Of a stretch of DNA of 64,000 nt, positions 53,267 to 61,564 are shown one piece after another. Within the stretch, counting starts at the first letter, position 1; each line of letters opens with the position of its first letter. The DNA comes from HyVt-477 sp965224605 (GTDB taxonomy: Bacteria > Pseudomonadota > Gammaproteobacteria > Thiotrichales > Thiotrichaceae), in assembly GCA_965224605.1 (NCBI GenBank), contig CBDCZP010000006.1, forward strand, positions 1-64,000, given 5' to 3'. The translations under genes were made by a program, and so were the position numbers. The notes under the pieces are model-generated. The model made no database searches. It had not been told where the DNA came from and saw nothing but the letters and a program-made list of their open reading frames with translations.

Positions 53267-53544
53267 TATTGCTTATTCACTTTGACGATGACAATATATT
53301 CGTCATTTTTTTCCTCTGCTGAAATCAGCGTATGACCATGTACGCGTACCCACGCAGGAATATCATGTAGTACGCCAGGGTCTGTACAAACAACCTTGAT
53401 AATGGTTTCATGTTGTAGACTTTCAACAGCTTCCTGAACACGAATGACAGGCATTGGGCAAAGTAGGTTGCGAGCATCGAGAACAACGGGCTCATTATCT
53501 GATGTGGTGCTTGATGTAGTGCCTGATGTGGTGTTTTCATCCAT
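53266..53544 (-). CDS. TusA family sulfurtransferase
   Basis: A 92-residue persulfide carrier. The CPMP motif (NLLCPMPVIRVQEAV, Cys near 30) carries the reactive cysteine, and the family fold (LDARNLLCP ... VVCTDPGVLHDIPAWVRVHGHTL) is complete. The first 20 residues are a Ser/Thr/Gly-rich disordered leader. TusA proteins pass sulfur to tRNA thiolation or sulfur-oxidation enzymes; which one here is open. ATG 53544 fits better than the longer frame starting at 53658, which overlaps the preceding gene. The unit ibaG - secreted protein - tusA - CDF reads in one direction. Confidence 0.9.
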   Translation of the reverse strand: MDENTTSGTTSSTTSDNEPVVLDARNLLCPMPVIRVQEAVESLQHETIIKVVCTDPGVLHDIPAWVRVHGHTLISAEEKNDEYIVIVKVNKQ

Positions 53545-53566
53545 GAAGTTGTTATCCGTCAAGTGC

Positions 53567-53863
53567 TTACCAACTGAAAAGAGTCCAGCTTGGAATAGAA
53601 ATTTCCTCGGCTTCGATATGTTCAGATACACCATTTGCGCCGGTGTCGGAAATATCAATCAAGTCATAACTGGCTGTGTTTCCGGCGGGCAGATAAGAGA
53701 TGGTAGATTGAATGCTTTTCACACGTTGTTCTTTTATGGTTCCCAGCTTGCCTTCAACAACAATAGTTTCTTTCTTGGCTTTAGGTGCCGCGACGGCTGT
53801 TTGTGTTGCAACTAGTGCCACAGCAAGGGAAGCTGTTATAAAGAGTGTGCTTATAATTTTCAT
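53567..53863 (-). CDS. Small secreted/periplasmic hypothetical protein
   Basis: A 98-residue protein with a clear signal peptide (1-25, TLFITASLAVALVATQTAVA). The mature part is short and mixed, ending in SIPSWTLFSW. AGGAGA before the ATG supports translation. I recognise no family. It lies between ibaG and tusA on the same strand. Confidence 0.68.
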   Translation of the reverse strand: MKIISTLFITASLAVALVATQTAVAAPKAKKETIVVEGKLGTIKEQRVKSIQSTISYLPAGNTASYDLIDISDTGANGVSEHIEAEEISIPSWTLFSW

Positions 53864-53897
53864 TTTATCTCCTTTGTTCCTAGGTATATTGAATCAG

Positions 53898-54131
53898 TTA
53901 TATTTCATCGGGCGTATAGGTTTTTAACGTAAGTGCATGTAGAGCGCCGGATGTGATGACATCATTGAGTGCAGCATAAACCAGTTGATGGCGCTTCATG
54001 GTGTTTAAGTCTTTAAAAGCCTCACTGATAATAGTGGCTTGATACTTGTACCCATCCCCTTCAACAGTGGCTTGGGCGTCGGCTATATGATCGGTGATTA
54101 TTTTAACAACGTCATCATTGCTAATACTCAT
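53898..54131 (-). CDS. ibaG: BolA/IbaG family protein
   Basis: A 77-residue BolA-like protein with the helix-turn-helix-like KH fold and the segment FKDLNTMKRHQLVYAAL, diagnostic for the short IbaG subgroup. BolA-family proteins bind monothiol glutaredoxins and [2Fe-2S] clusters. ATG 54131 (MSISNDDVV) follows GAGAG and matches the family start; an earlier frame adds five residues. It is the first gene of the ibaG - secreted - tusA - CDF row. Confidence 0.86.
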   Translation of the reverse strand: MSISNDDVVKIITDHIADAQATVEGDGYKYQATIISEAFKDLNTMKRHQLVYAALNDVITSGALHALTLKTYTPDEI

Positions 54132-54279
54132 GTAGAAATCTCTCAATAAATTAAAGTTATGCTATTTCCAAAGCGGAGAATAGTTGTACAATCCTGATAA
54201 TAGTTCGAGAATAACTCATAGCTATACCAGTAAGTGCTTAGTATTGCCTAAGTATATCAGATCAAATGTAAGGGTGATT

Positions 54280-54771
54280 ATGAATAATAGCGCTGAGATG
54301 TCAGAAAATGTAATGCGAGCCTGCGCAGAATTTTGTCAGGCTTTAACCCACGATGAAGTTGAGACATTCTTACGCTTTACCAGTATTCGTGATATTGAAC
54401 CAAAAGCTGTTATTGCGGATATCGGTGATGTAGGCGACGAGTTTTTTCTGGTGATTGAAGGAGAAATACGCATATCTCAGTTAGAAGGATCAACAGATAT
54501 TGAAGTCGGCAAAGTAGGCCCCGGAGGTTTGGTGGGAGAGATGTCGTTTTTTGATAAGTTACCCCGTACGGTGCGCCTACGGGCGAGAAAGAAGGGAGCG
54601 AAACTGGTTGTCATTAGTCGCCCTATGTATAAGCGCATTACCATTGAGCATCCATTTATTGCAGTGAACTTGCTTGAGTTTGTTATTCTTAGTTTGGATA
54701 AATTGGTTAGAAGCACCAGCAAAGATATATCATCGTTGCATAAAACCATGTCGGATGCGGGCAACAGTTAA
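54280..54771 (+). CDS. Cyclic-nucleotide-binding domain protein (no HTH)
   Basis: A 163-residue protein with one CAP-effector-type domain (about 25-135): FLVIEGEIRIS, GPGGLVGEMSFFDKLPRTVRLRARKKG. The phosphate-binding cassette is atypical. No helix-turn-helix follows, only a C-terminal helix (KTMSDAGNS end), so it is not a CRP-like DNA binder. ATG 54280 has AAGGGTG upstream; the longer frame lacks a site. It is divergent from ibaG and convergent with dtd. Confidence 0.82.
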   Translation: MNNSAEMSENVMRACAEFCQALTHDEVETFLRFTSIRDIEPKAVIADIGDVGDEFFLVIEGEIRISQLEGSTDIEVGKVGPGGLVGEMSFFDKLPRTVRLRARKKGAKLVVISRPMYKRITIEHPFIAVNLLEFVILSLDKLVRSTSKDISSLHKTMSDAGNS

Positions 54772-54782
54772 ATTAACAGTTG

Positions 54783-55271
54783 TTAGTTTACGGTTAGCCA
54801 AAAAGTAACAGGGCCATCATTAACAAGAGTTACTTGCATGTTTGCCCCAAAAATACCGGTCTGAACATGAGCTACTTGTTCGCGTGCTTCGCTGATGAAA
54901 TGGTTGTACAGAGTTTCAGCAAGTTTAGGTGGAGCTGCAGGTGTAAAGCTAGGTCGGGTGCCTTTTTTAGTATCTGCCGGAAGGGTAAATTGGGGCACAA
55001 TAAGCAAGCCACCTTTTCTTCCTTCACTCCCTTTGCCCTCGTCACCCTCTTTTTTGTTCCCTCTCGCGGATAACAACGAGAGATTCATTTTCCCCTTTTC
55101 ATCTTCAAAAATACGGTAGTTTATTACTCGGTTAACCAGTCTTTTGCTGATTGCTTCATTATCTGCTTTTTCCACACCCAGTAATAATAAAATCCCGTTG
55201 TTAATTTCGCCTACCCTTTCTTCGTTTACTGAGACAGAGGCAGATTTTACGCGTTGAATGAGTCCGATCAT
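54783..55271 (-). CDS. dtd: D-aminoacyl-tRNA deacylase
   Basis: Removes D-amino acids from mischarged tRNA, dimerising at its active site. The Gly-cisPro motif NDGPVTFWL is present and the family's QFTLPADTKKGTRPSF follows. Two oddities: residues about 70-87 form an extra K/G/E-rich loop not found in typical 145-residue Dtd, and the usual SQFTL motif reads PQFTL (Ser to Pro). The 162-residue length reflects the insertion. Its start overlaps the pip stop by 4 nt. Confidence 0.9.
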   Translation of the reverse strand: MIGLIQRVKSASVSVNEERVGEINNGILLLLGVEKADNEAISKRLVNRVINYRIFEDEKGKMNLSLLSARGNKKEGDEGKGSEGRKGGLLIVPQFTLPADTKKGTRPSFTPAAPPKLAETLYNHFISEAREQVAHVQTGIFGANMQVTLVNDGPVTFWLTVN

Positions 55272-56218
55272 TGAAGGAATTCAAGTAATTTATCGGTTGC
55301 ATTGACTAGTTCAGATATGATGCCTTCTTCACTCGCAGCATGACCAGAGCCTTCAACGACAACCAGTTCAGTACCCAGCCAGGCTTTATGGAGTTTAAAG
55401 GCATTTTCTAATGGGCAAATCATGTCGTATCGGCCATGAATAATATAACCGGGGATTGCAGCAAGCTGCCCTGCGTTGTCAAGCAATTGATTGTCCTCCA
55501 TGAAGCCATTGTTGATAAAATAATGCGCTTCAATTCGGGCAATACTTAATGCTGCATGAGAGTCTGTAAAGTGTTCAATGACAGATTTACTTGGTTGCAG
55601 CGTTGCTGTACGTCCTTCCCATTTAGACCAGGCTTTAGCGGCACGGATACGGGCAATTTCATCATTCCCGGTGAGACGTTGATAATAGGCCTGTAGTAAA
55701 TTATCCTGTTCTGATCGCGGAATAGGGGCAAGAAAATCTTGCCAATAATCAGGAAAAACCTTATTAGTGCCTTGTTGATAAAACCACTGAATTTCCTCGT
55801 GAGTACTAAGAAAAATACCGCGAACAATCATGCCAGCTACTCGCTCTGGATAAGTTTCAGCATAAGCTAAAGCAAGAGTAGATCCCCAGGAACCGCCAAA
55901 TATAGCCCATTTATCGATGGATAAGTGCTCGCGAATTTGCTCCATATCGCTAATTAATAGGGAGGTTGTATTGTTTTCCAATTCCGCATGCGGGGTTGAG
56001 CGACCACAACCGCGTTGATCGAATAAAACGATACGGTATTGATCGGGGTCAAAAAAACGACGATGATATGATTCACAACCAGCCCCTGGTCCACCATGGA
56101 GAAATACGATGGGAACGCCATCAGGATTGCCACATTCCTCAATATATAATTCATGAATATCATCTACCTGCAAGGTGAAATGACGGTATGCATGAAGAGA
56201 GGGATACAGTTGCTTCAT
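55268..56218 (-). CDS. pip: Proline iminopeptidase
   Basis: Alpha/beta-hydrolase (S33) that removes N-terminal proline. It is 316 residues with the oxyanion segment VFLHGGPGAGC, the nucleophile elbow GGSWGSTLALAYAETYPERV and the catalytic-Asp/His region (RYDMICPLENAF, EGSGHAASE). Both it and dtd are on the minus strand with a 4-nt overlap, so they share a transcript. Confidence 0.95.
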   Translation of the reverse strand: MKQLYPSLHAYRHFTLQVDDIHELYIEECGNPDGVPIVFLHGGPGAGCESYHRRFFDPDQYRIVLFDQRGCGRSTPHAELENNTTSLLISDMEQIREHLSIDKWAIFGGSWGSTLALAYAETYPERVAGMIVRGIFLSTHEEIQWFYQQGTNKVFPDYWQDFLAPIPRSEQDNLLQAYYQRLTGNDEIARIRAAKAWSKWEGRTATLQPSKSVIEHFTDSHAALSIARIEAHYFINNGFMEDNQLLDNAGQLAAIPGYIIHGRYDMICPLENAFKLHKAWLGTELVVVEGSGHAASEEGIISELVNATDKLLEFLQ

Positions 56219-56259
56219 TAAAAAATCTCAGTATTTCGGAAAATTGTAGTATAAAGCTT

Positions 56260-56997
56260 ATGACAAAATTAATAAAACTGCCCAAACCTTTGCTTCGTCA
56301 AACCGGTAAAGCACTTACTGATTTCAAGATGATTCGTGATGGAGACAAGGTATTACTTGGCTTATCGGGTGGAAAAGATTCACTTTCATTACTACACTTG
56401 CTACTGCATTTTCAGCGCCATGCTCCCATTACGTTTACCATTGGCGCTGTGACCGTTGACCCTCAGGCAGATAGCTTTGATCCATCGCCACTTATTCCCT
56501 ACATGGAGTCACTAGGTATAGAGTACCATTACCGCAGTGAGCCTATTGTGGAGTTAGCCGAAAAACACATGGATAATCAATCCTATTGCGCTTTTTGTGC
56601 GCGCATGAAACGAGGTATTATGTACACTACTGCCAGAGAGCAAGGCTATACTGTATTAGCATTAGCGCAGCATTTGGATGATCTTGCAGAAAGTTTTTTA
56701 ATGTCAGCGTTTCATGGCGGGCAATTGAAAACCATGAAGGCACATTATGTGGTAAAAGAGGGGGATTTGCGGGTAATAAGACCACTGGTTTATGTCCGAG
56801 AAAAACAGACCGCTAATCTTGCTAAGGTTGAAAAGCTGCCCGTTATATTTGAGAATTGCCCTGCCTGTTTTGCTATGCCCACACAAAGAGAGCACATGAA
56901 GCGATTGTTAGCTGAAGAAGAGAAGCAAAATAAGCATTTATTTAAAAGCATGCAAACAGCGATGCTACCTCTGATGCGGGTCAATGTATCAGAATAA
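56260..56997 (+). CDS. ttcA: TtcA-family tRNA 2-thiocytidine synthetase
   Basis: A 245-residue Fe-S-dependent thiolase. The PP-loop is SGGKDS (LLGLSGGKDSLSL), and CxxC pairs are in YCAFCARMKRG and NCPACF. These match TtcA, which thiolates cytidine-32 in certain tRNAs using a [4Fe-4S] cluster. It is shorter than the 311-residue E. coli protein, being truncated at both ends. ATG 56260 is preferred to 56188 since the latter would overlap the divergent pip start and lacks homology. Confidence 0.84.
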   Translation: MTKLIKLPKPLLRQTGKALTDFKMIRDGDKVLLGLSGGKDSLSLLHLLLHFQRHAPITFTIGAVTVDPQADSFDPSPLIPYMESLGIEYHYRSEPIVELAEKHMDNQSYCAFCARMKRGIMYTTAREQGYTVLALAQHLDDLAESFLMSAFHGGQLKTMKAHYVVKEGDLRVIRPLVYVREKQTANLAKVEKLPVIFENCPACFAMPTQREHMKRLLAEEEKQNKHLFKSMQTAMLPLMRVNVSE

Positions 56998-57152
56998 GTG
57001 GTGTTCGTAGGATAGAATTGAAATAGTCGATGGTGAGCAGTATGATACTGAGCCAGATTGGCAGGAGAGTACCTCCTAAATCTCAGCTATATAAAAAAAT
57101 ATAAGTACATAAGTACATAAAAACATCACATCACAACATAAAATATAAACAT

Positions 57153-58994
57153 ATGAATATTATAGGTATATCCGCTTACTATCACGACAGTGCCGCAGCC
57201 TTGGTGCGTGATGGTGATATCGTAGCAGCCGCACAAGAAGAACGTTTTACACGAAAAAAACATGATCCTGGCTTCCCCGGAGAGGCAATAGCGTATTGTC
57301 TGCAAGAAGCTGGCATAACAATGAACGATGTTGATTACGTCATTTTTTATGACAAGCCATTAATAAAGTTTGAGCGCTTATTAGAGACGTACCTTGCTTA
57401 TGTTCCAAGTGGTATCAAGTCTTTTATTACAGCTATTCCGGTTTGGCTTAAGGAAAAACTCTTCCTTAAACGAACACTTAAAGAGGAGTTAGCGAAATTC
57501 GTTGGTGACGATAAAGATAAAATACCTACTTTGCTTTTCAATGATCATCACCGATCTCATGCAAGCTCGGCATTCTTCGCTTCTCCTTACCAAAAAGCAG
57601 CTGTGCTCTGTCTTGATGGTGTAGGTGAATGGGCAACTAGCTCAGTTTGGCTGGGTGAAGGCAATAAATTAACTAACCTTTGGGATATCAATTTCCCTCA
57701 CTCGCTGGGTCTGCTTTATTCGGCTTTCACTTATTACACCGGTTTTAGAGTCAACTCCGGTGAATACAAGCTGATGGGGCTTGCACCTTATGGCGAGCCT
57801 AAGTATGTGGATTTAATCTTAGACAATTTAATTGATGTCAAAGAAGACGGTAGTTTTCGTCTGGATATGAGCTACTTTAGCTACGCAACGGGCTTGCGGA
57901 TGACGAATAAGAAGTTTGATAAGCTATTCGGTGGTCCGGCGAGAACAGCTGAGACTGAAGTCACCCAAAAAGAAATGGATATCGCACGCTCCATCCAGCT
58001 TGTTACCGAAGATATAGTGTTGAAGATCGCCAATGGCATCAAAAAAGAGACAGGTGTGGATTATCTATGTCTAGCGGGTGGTGTTGCGCTGAACTGTGTA
58101 TCTAACGGGCGTTTACAACGCGAAGGGCCGTTTAAAGATATATGGATTCAGCCAGCAGCAGGAGATGCGGGTGGAGCACTAGGTGCGGCGTTGTCAGTAT
58201 GGTATGAGTATTTAGAAAAACCCCGGAACGCTGATAATGAAGAAGACTTTATGAAAGGCTCTTATCTTGGTCGTCAATACAAGAACGAAGAGATTAAGAG
58301 TTATCTTGATGGTGTCAATGCGCCCTATCGAGAGTTAGATGATACCGAGTTGATGCCTGAATTGGGTGATATTCTGAATTCTGAGAAAGTAGTAGGCTGG
58401 TTTAATGGCCGCATGGAGTTTGGTCCAAGAGCGTTAGGTGGACGATCAATTATTGGAGATCCACGTAGTCCCAAAATGCAGTCCATCATGAATTTGAAAA
58501 TCAAATATCGGGAATCATTCAGGCCCTTTGCACCCTCGGTAAAATATGACTCAGTATCAGATTGGTTTCAGCACAAAGGTAAAAGCCCTTACATGCTGAT
58601 AGTCGCTCCTGTAGTAGAAGACAAGCGTGTTGCCATGTCTGATGAAGAACAAGCATTATTTGGCATTGAAAAACTAAATGTGCCACGTTCCCAAATCCCT
58701 GCGGTTACCCATGTGGATTATTCAGCGCGTGTGCAAACGATTCACCCTGAGACGAACCCACGCTACTACGACCTGATTGATAACTTCGAAAAGAAAAGTG
58801 GTTGTCCTGTGCTGATTAACACCTCATTCAATGTACGTGGTGAGCCAATTGTGAACACTCCAGAAGACGCATATCGTTGCTTTATGAGAACGGAAATGGA
58901 TTATTTGGTATTGGAAAATATCATCTTGGATAAAACAAAGCAGCCTAACCGCGACGATGATGATTCGTGGAAAGACGAGTTTGTATTAGATTAA
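57153..58994 (+). CDS. Carbamoyltransferase (NodU/CmcH-SxtI family)
   Basis: A 613-residue O-carbamoyltransferase of the NodU/TobZ type that uses carbamoyl-phosphate and ATP. The N-terminal ASKHA/YrdC-like part has ISAYYHDSAAALVRDG and AAQEERFTRKKHDP. The HHRSHASSAFFAS and VLCLDGVGEW segments form the Fe/nucleotide site, and the C-terminal domain contains GRMEFGPRALGGRSIIGDPR and VLINTSFNVRGEPIVNTPEDA. The acceptor is unknown. It is followed after 14 bp by an SxtJ-like gene and a DUF5989 gene, a conserved trio. The ribosome site is weak. Confidence 0.92.
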   Translation: MNIIGISAYYHDSAAALVRDGDIVAAAQEERFTRKKHDPGFPGEAIAYCLQEAGITMNDVDYVIFYDKPLIKFERLLETYLAYVPSGIKSFITAIPVWLKEKLFLKRTLKEELAKFVGDDKDKIPTLLFNDHHRSHASSAFFASPYQKAAVLCLDGVGEWATSSVWLGEGNKLTNLWDINFPHSLGLLYSAFTYYTGFRVNSGEYKLMGLAPYGEPKYVDLILDNLIDVKEDGSFRLDMSYFSYATGLRMTNKKFDKLFGGPARTAETEVTQKEMDIARSIQLVTEDIVLKIANGIKKETGVDYLCLAGGVALNCVSNGRLQREGPFKDIWIQPAAGDAGGALGAALSVWYEYLEKPRNADNEEDFMKGSYLGRQYKNEEIKSYLDGVNAPYRELDDTELMPELGDILNSEKVVGWFNGRMEFGPRALGGRSIIGDPRSPKMQSIMNLKIKYRESFRPFAPSVKYDSVSDWFQHKGKSPYMLIVAPVVEDKRVAMSDEEQALFGIEKLNVPRSQIPAVTHVDYSARVQTIHPETNPRYYDLIDNFEKKSGCPVLINTSFNVRGEPIVNTPEDAYRCFMRTEMDYLVLENIILDKTKQPNRDDDDSWKDEFVLD

Positions 58995-59008
58995 TTGGAA
59001 AGAATAAA

Positions 59009-59419
59009 ATGAGTATAATTCCAGAAGTACCAGACGCTTCAAAAGAAGAGTTACGAAAGTTTGGCCTGATTATGGGCGCAGCTTTTATATTGATCTTTGG
59101 GTTGTTATTTCCCTGGATTTTTAATAAATCACTGCCACTTTGGCCATGGATAGTTGCCGTAGTGTTTATAGCTTGGGCGTTAATACACCCGACAAGCTTA
59201 AAGCCTGTTTATATAGTATGGATGAAAATTGGTGGTGTAGTCGGCTTTATAAATACTAGAATCATACTAGGACTATTATTTTTCTTGGTATTTTTGCCTA
59301 CGGGAATATTGCTTAAGCTATTTGGCAAAGAGCTGATCCCTAATAAGTTTTCGGATGAAAAATCGTATCGGATTACAACCGAAGCTCCTTCTAAAGACCA
59401 CGTAGAGAGACCCTACTAA
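59009..59419 (+). CDS. SxtJ-like membrane protein
   Basis: A 136-residue protein with three to four membrane helices (about 20-39, 42-60, 74-105) resembling SxtJ, the small protein next to the SxtI carbamoyltransferase in saxitoxin clusters and in many unrelated genomes. The conserved LPLWPWIVAVVFIAWALIHPTSLKPVYIVWMKIG stretch is only partly quoted here. ATG 59009 (MSIIPEV) follows GGAAAG, whereas an upstream frame start at 58967 would overlap the carbamoyltransferase. Its stop overlaps the next start (TAATG). Its function is unknown. Confidence 0.83.
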   Translation: MSIIPEVPDASKEELRKFGLIMGAAFILIFGLLFPWIFNKSLPLWPWIVAVVFIAWALIHPTSLKPVYIVWMKIGGVVGFINTRIILGLLFFLVFLPTGILLKLFGKELIPNKFSDEKSYRITTEAPSKDHVERPY

Positions 59420-59571
59420 TGCTTGATTTAATTGTTGATCTTTGGGGGTTTATGAAAGTCAGAAAAAAATTCTGGCTAGCCCCTATTATTTTATTAATGT
59501 TGCTACTAGGTGTTTTAATAGTGTTATCGCAGGGTTCTGCTGTTGCACCGTTTATTTACACACTGTTTTAA
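59419..59571 (+). CDS. DUF5989 family small membrane protein (50 residues)
   Basis: Start ATG 59419 shares the A of the SxtJ-like stop (TAATG), showing coupled translation. The peptide has DLWGFMKVRKKFWLAPI followed by a membrane helix (about 22-38) and the highly conserved tail LSQGSAVAPFIYTLF. This is the DUF5989 family, which consistently accompanies carbamoyltransferase and SxtJ genes. The short length makes it easy to miss. Function unknown. Confidence 0.88.
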   Translation: MLDLIVDLWGFMKVRKKFWLAPIILLMLLLGVLIVLSQGSAVAPFIYTLF

Positions 59572-59775
59572 ATATAAACACCGATTACTTGCCAATCAAG
59601 AATCCTTTGTTCTTGGTTGGTGATATTCCGCACCCATTTACCGGTTCTCTGCGTGTGAATTCATGCAATATACGGATTTCCGTTTTCCTCCTTTTCTGTG
59701 TGCAAACTTCTTAGCACCCAAAATAAGACAAGGTATACTGCCCCTTTGTAGATGTAAATTCGAGGATGGAAGTAT

Positions 59776-60540
59776 ATGAGCAAGCTTAAAGCGCTTTTGT
59801 TTGATGTAGATGGCACCTTAGCGGATACAGAGGCTGATGGGCATCGAGTGGCTTTTAACAAAGCGTTTGTAGAAGCGGGGCTGGATTGGAACTGGACTGT
59901 GGAAGTCTATGGTCAATTGCTTACGGTCACAGGTGGCAAAGAACGTATTAAGTATTATATCAATGATTTTCTGGATAATTTCAATCCAGGTCAAGACTTA
60001 ACAGAGTTTGCAGCCAATCTGCATCAACGGAAAACCCATTTCTATCTTGAAATGTTACAACAAGGCGAAATTCCATTAAGAACAGGTGTTGAGCGTTTAT
60101 TACGTGAAGTACGTGATGCTGGTTTGAGAATGGGTATTGCAACAACCACAACACCTGCAAACGTAACCTACTTATTAACCTCCACTTTAGGTAAAGAATC
60201 ACTCGACTGGTTCGAAGTGATTGCTGCGGGCGATATTGTTCCAGCAAAAAAACCGGCACCTGATATTTTTGAATATGCTATGCAAAAAATGGGTATTACC
60301 GCTGAAGAAACATTGGCTTTTGAAGATTCAGCGAATGGTTTTTTATCCTCGACAGGTGCAGGGTTGAAAACATTAATAACCGTTAATGGTTACACTAAAG
60401 ATGATAATTTCAAAGGAGCTAGTATCGTTTTGGATCAAATGGGAGATGAAAATGATGCTTTCAAGGTGATGGGGGGAGATGCGCAATCACACACATTTGT
60501 TAATGTTGCAATGTTAAAAGATTTATTTGCACAAACATAA
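59776..60540 (+). CDS. cbbY: CbbY-type HAD phosphatase
   Basis: A 254-residue HAD-IA hydrolase. The nucleophile motif is FDVDGTLADTE (residues 9-19), with TTTTP as motif II, KKPAPDIF (motif III Lys) and EDSANGF (motif IV). This pattern fits CbbY, the xylulose-1,5-bisphosphate phosphatase that removes a Rubisco inhibitor in autotrophs. The GGKERIKYYI cap helix is typical of the family. No Rubisco gene is visible here. The start is supported by GGAAG (59767-59771). Confidence 0.88.
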   Translation: MSKLKALLFDVDGTLADTEADGHRVAFNKAFVEAGLDWNWTVEVYGQLLTVTGGKERIKYYINDFLDNFNPGQDLTEFAANLHQRKTHFYLEMLQQGEIPLRTGVERLLREVRDAGLRMGIATTTTPANVTYLLTSTLGKESLDWFEVIAAGDIVPAKKPAPDIFEYAMQKMGITAEETLAFEDSANGFLSSTGAGLKTLITVNGYTKDDNFKGASIVLDQMGDENDAFKVMGGDAQSHTFVNVAMLKDLFAQT

Positions 60541-60555
60541 GGAAATATAGCAGAC

Positions 60556-60587
60556 AAAAAAAGAGGCACCCAATTACTTGGGTGCCT
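60556..60587 (-). terminator. Intrinsic terminator reading leftward (minus strand)
   Basis: AGGCACCCAA (60564-60573) and TTGGGTGCCT (60578-60587) form a 10-bp stem with a 4-nt loop. On the minus strand it is followed by a seven-T run (A run at 60556-60562). No T run follows on the plus strand, so it is oriented to stop minus-strand RNA although no minus-strand gene lies upstream. It may also block read-through from cbbY weakly. Confidence 0.85.
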
Positions 60588-60770
60588 AACCGCTAGGAGT
60601 GTAGCGCTTTTAAAACGCTACATACATTAGTCTACAGTAATGTATAAAAAGTTCAAAGAATAGAACAATTATCTTTGCTTCTAAAAAACAACTAAAAAAA
60701 GCAATGACTTGCGGACTAATGGGCATTACCTAAATAGTGCCTTTGCAAACGAGAGAGTATTCTGTTTACG
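60556..60770 (-). ncRNA. Candidate small RNA on the minus strand between cbbY and rnfA
   Basis: A promoter-like pair (60777-60805) and a strong intrinsic terminator (60556-60587) bound about 215 nt of minus-strand sequence with no supported gene. It contains two adjacent hairpins, TGTAGCG/CGCTACA (60600-60606 with 60616-60622) and ATACATTA/TAATGTAT (60622-60629 with 60638-60645). A 38-codon hydrophobic frame (60726 down to 60610) starts only 3 nt after AGGT and is not convincing. It does not look like 6S RNA, RNase P or tmRNA. Whether it is expressed is unknown. Confidence 0.45.
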
Positions 60771-60776
60771 CACACA

Positions 60777-60805
60777 ACTGTATAAAATTTACACACTATT
60801 GTCAA
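60777..60805 (-). promoter_or_regulatory. Candidate minus-strand promoter of the small RNA
   Basis: TTGACA (60800-60805, read on the minus strand) is a perfect -35 element. TACAGT (60777-60782) follows after exactly 17 bp. Position and direction fit transcription of the structured region up to the terminator at 60556. It is divergent from rnfA. Confidence 0.5.
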
Positions 60806-60981
60806 GAAAGTTATCTTCTCTCGTGTGTGTTTTCTTACTTTGAAAGAAAGACCTACTTCTGAAAAGGCAATATTGCTCACCTTTTAGCGACGATTATGAA
60901 GGTTAAAAGGCTCAAATATATTCAATTAGGGCTAGGGGTCTAACTATGGCAAAATAAGTTTTATTTTTTTGCAAAATTTCA

Positions 60982-61563
60982 ATGTCAGAGTACCTTTTAA
61001 TCATTGTAGGAACCGTATGGGTTAACAACATAGTCCTTTCCCAGTTCCTTGGTCTATGTCCTTTTATGGGCGTGTCCAGGAAATTAGAAACCGCAATGGG
61101 AATGGGTCTGGCGACTACCTTTGTACTCACCTTGTCGTCAATTAGCAGTTATTTACTGAATGAGTTTGTGCTCACCCCTTTTGGTCTTGAATACTTACGT
61201 ACCATTAGTTTTATCCTAGTGATTGCTGCAATCGTAGGTTTCACTGAAATGGTTATTCGAAAAACATCCCCTTTATTACATAATGTGCTTGGCATATACC
61301 TGCCCCTAATCACTAGCAACTGTGCTGTGCTAGGAATTGCATTATTGAATGTACAAGAGTCCCATAGTTTCGTCGGTTCGGCACTTTATGGCATGGGATC
61401 AGCGCTTGGCTTTACGTTGGTTCTAGTGCTGTTTGCAGGTATCCGGGAAAGATTAGATGTGGCGGATATCCCGATGCCATTTAAGGGCAGTTCTATTGCC
61501 TTGATTACAGCGGGTTTGATGGCGCTTGCCTTTATGGGCTTCTCCGGTTTGGTCAGAGCATAA
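60982..61563 (+). CDS. rnfA: Electron transport complex subunit RnfA (RsxA)
   Basis: A six-helix inner-membrane subunit of the Rnf complex, which couples ferredoxin/NADH electron transfer to Na+ or H+ movement. It is 193 residues with typical NNIVLSQFLGLCPFMGVSRK (site of a membrane [2Fe-2S] cysteine) and LPLITSNCAVLGIAL (second cysteine). The 5' leader from cbbY is about 440 bp, carrying the sRNA candidate and AT-rich hairpins, and no clear ribosome site is visible. rnfB begins 1 bp downstream. Confidence 0.95.
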   Translation: MSEYLLIIVGTVWVNNIVLSQFLGLCPFMGVSRKLETAMGMGLATTFVLTLSSISSYLLNEFVLTPFGLEYLRTISFILVIAAIVGFTEMVIRKTSPLLHNVLGIYLPLITSNCAVLGIALLNVQESHSFVGSALYGMGSALGFTLVLVLFAGIRERLDVADIPMPFKGSSIALITAGLMALAFMGFSGLVRA

Positions 61564-61564
61564 A

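Noticed and set aside
59442..59714. 90-codon plus-strand frame overlapping the DUF5989 gene
   Set aside because: It overlaps the well-supported DUF5989 reading frame and shows no family features.
60610..60726. 38-codon hydrophobic minus-strand frame inside the sRNA candidate
   Set aside because: The AGGT site is only 3 nt from the ATG, and the frame runs into the hairpin region; the structured-RNA reading is preferred.
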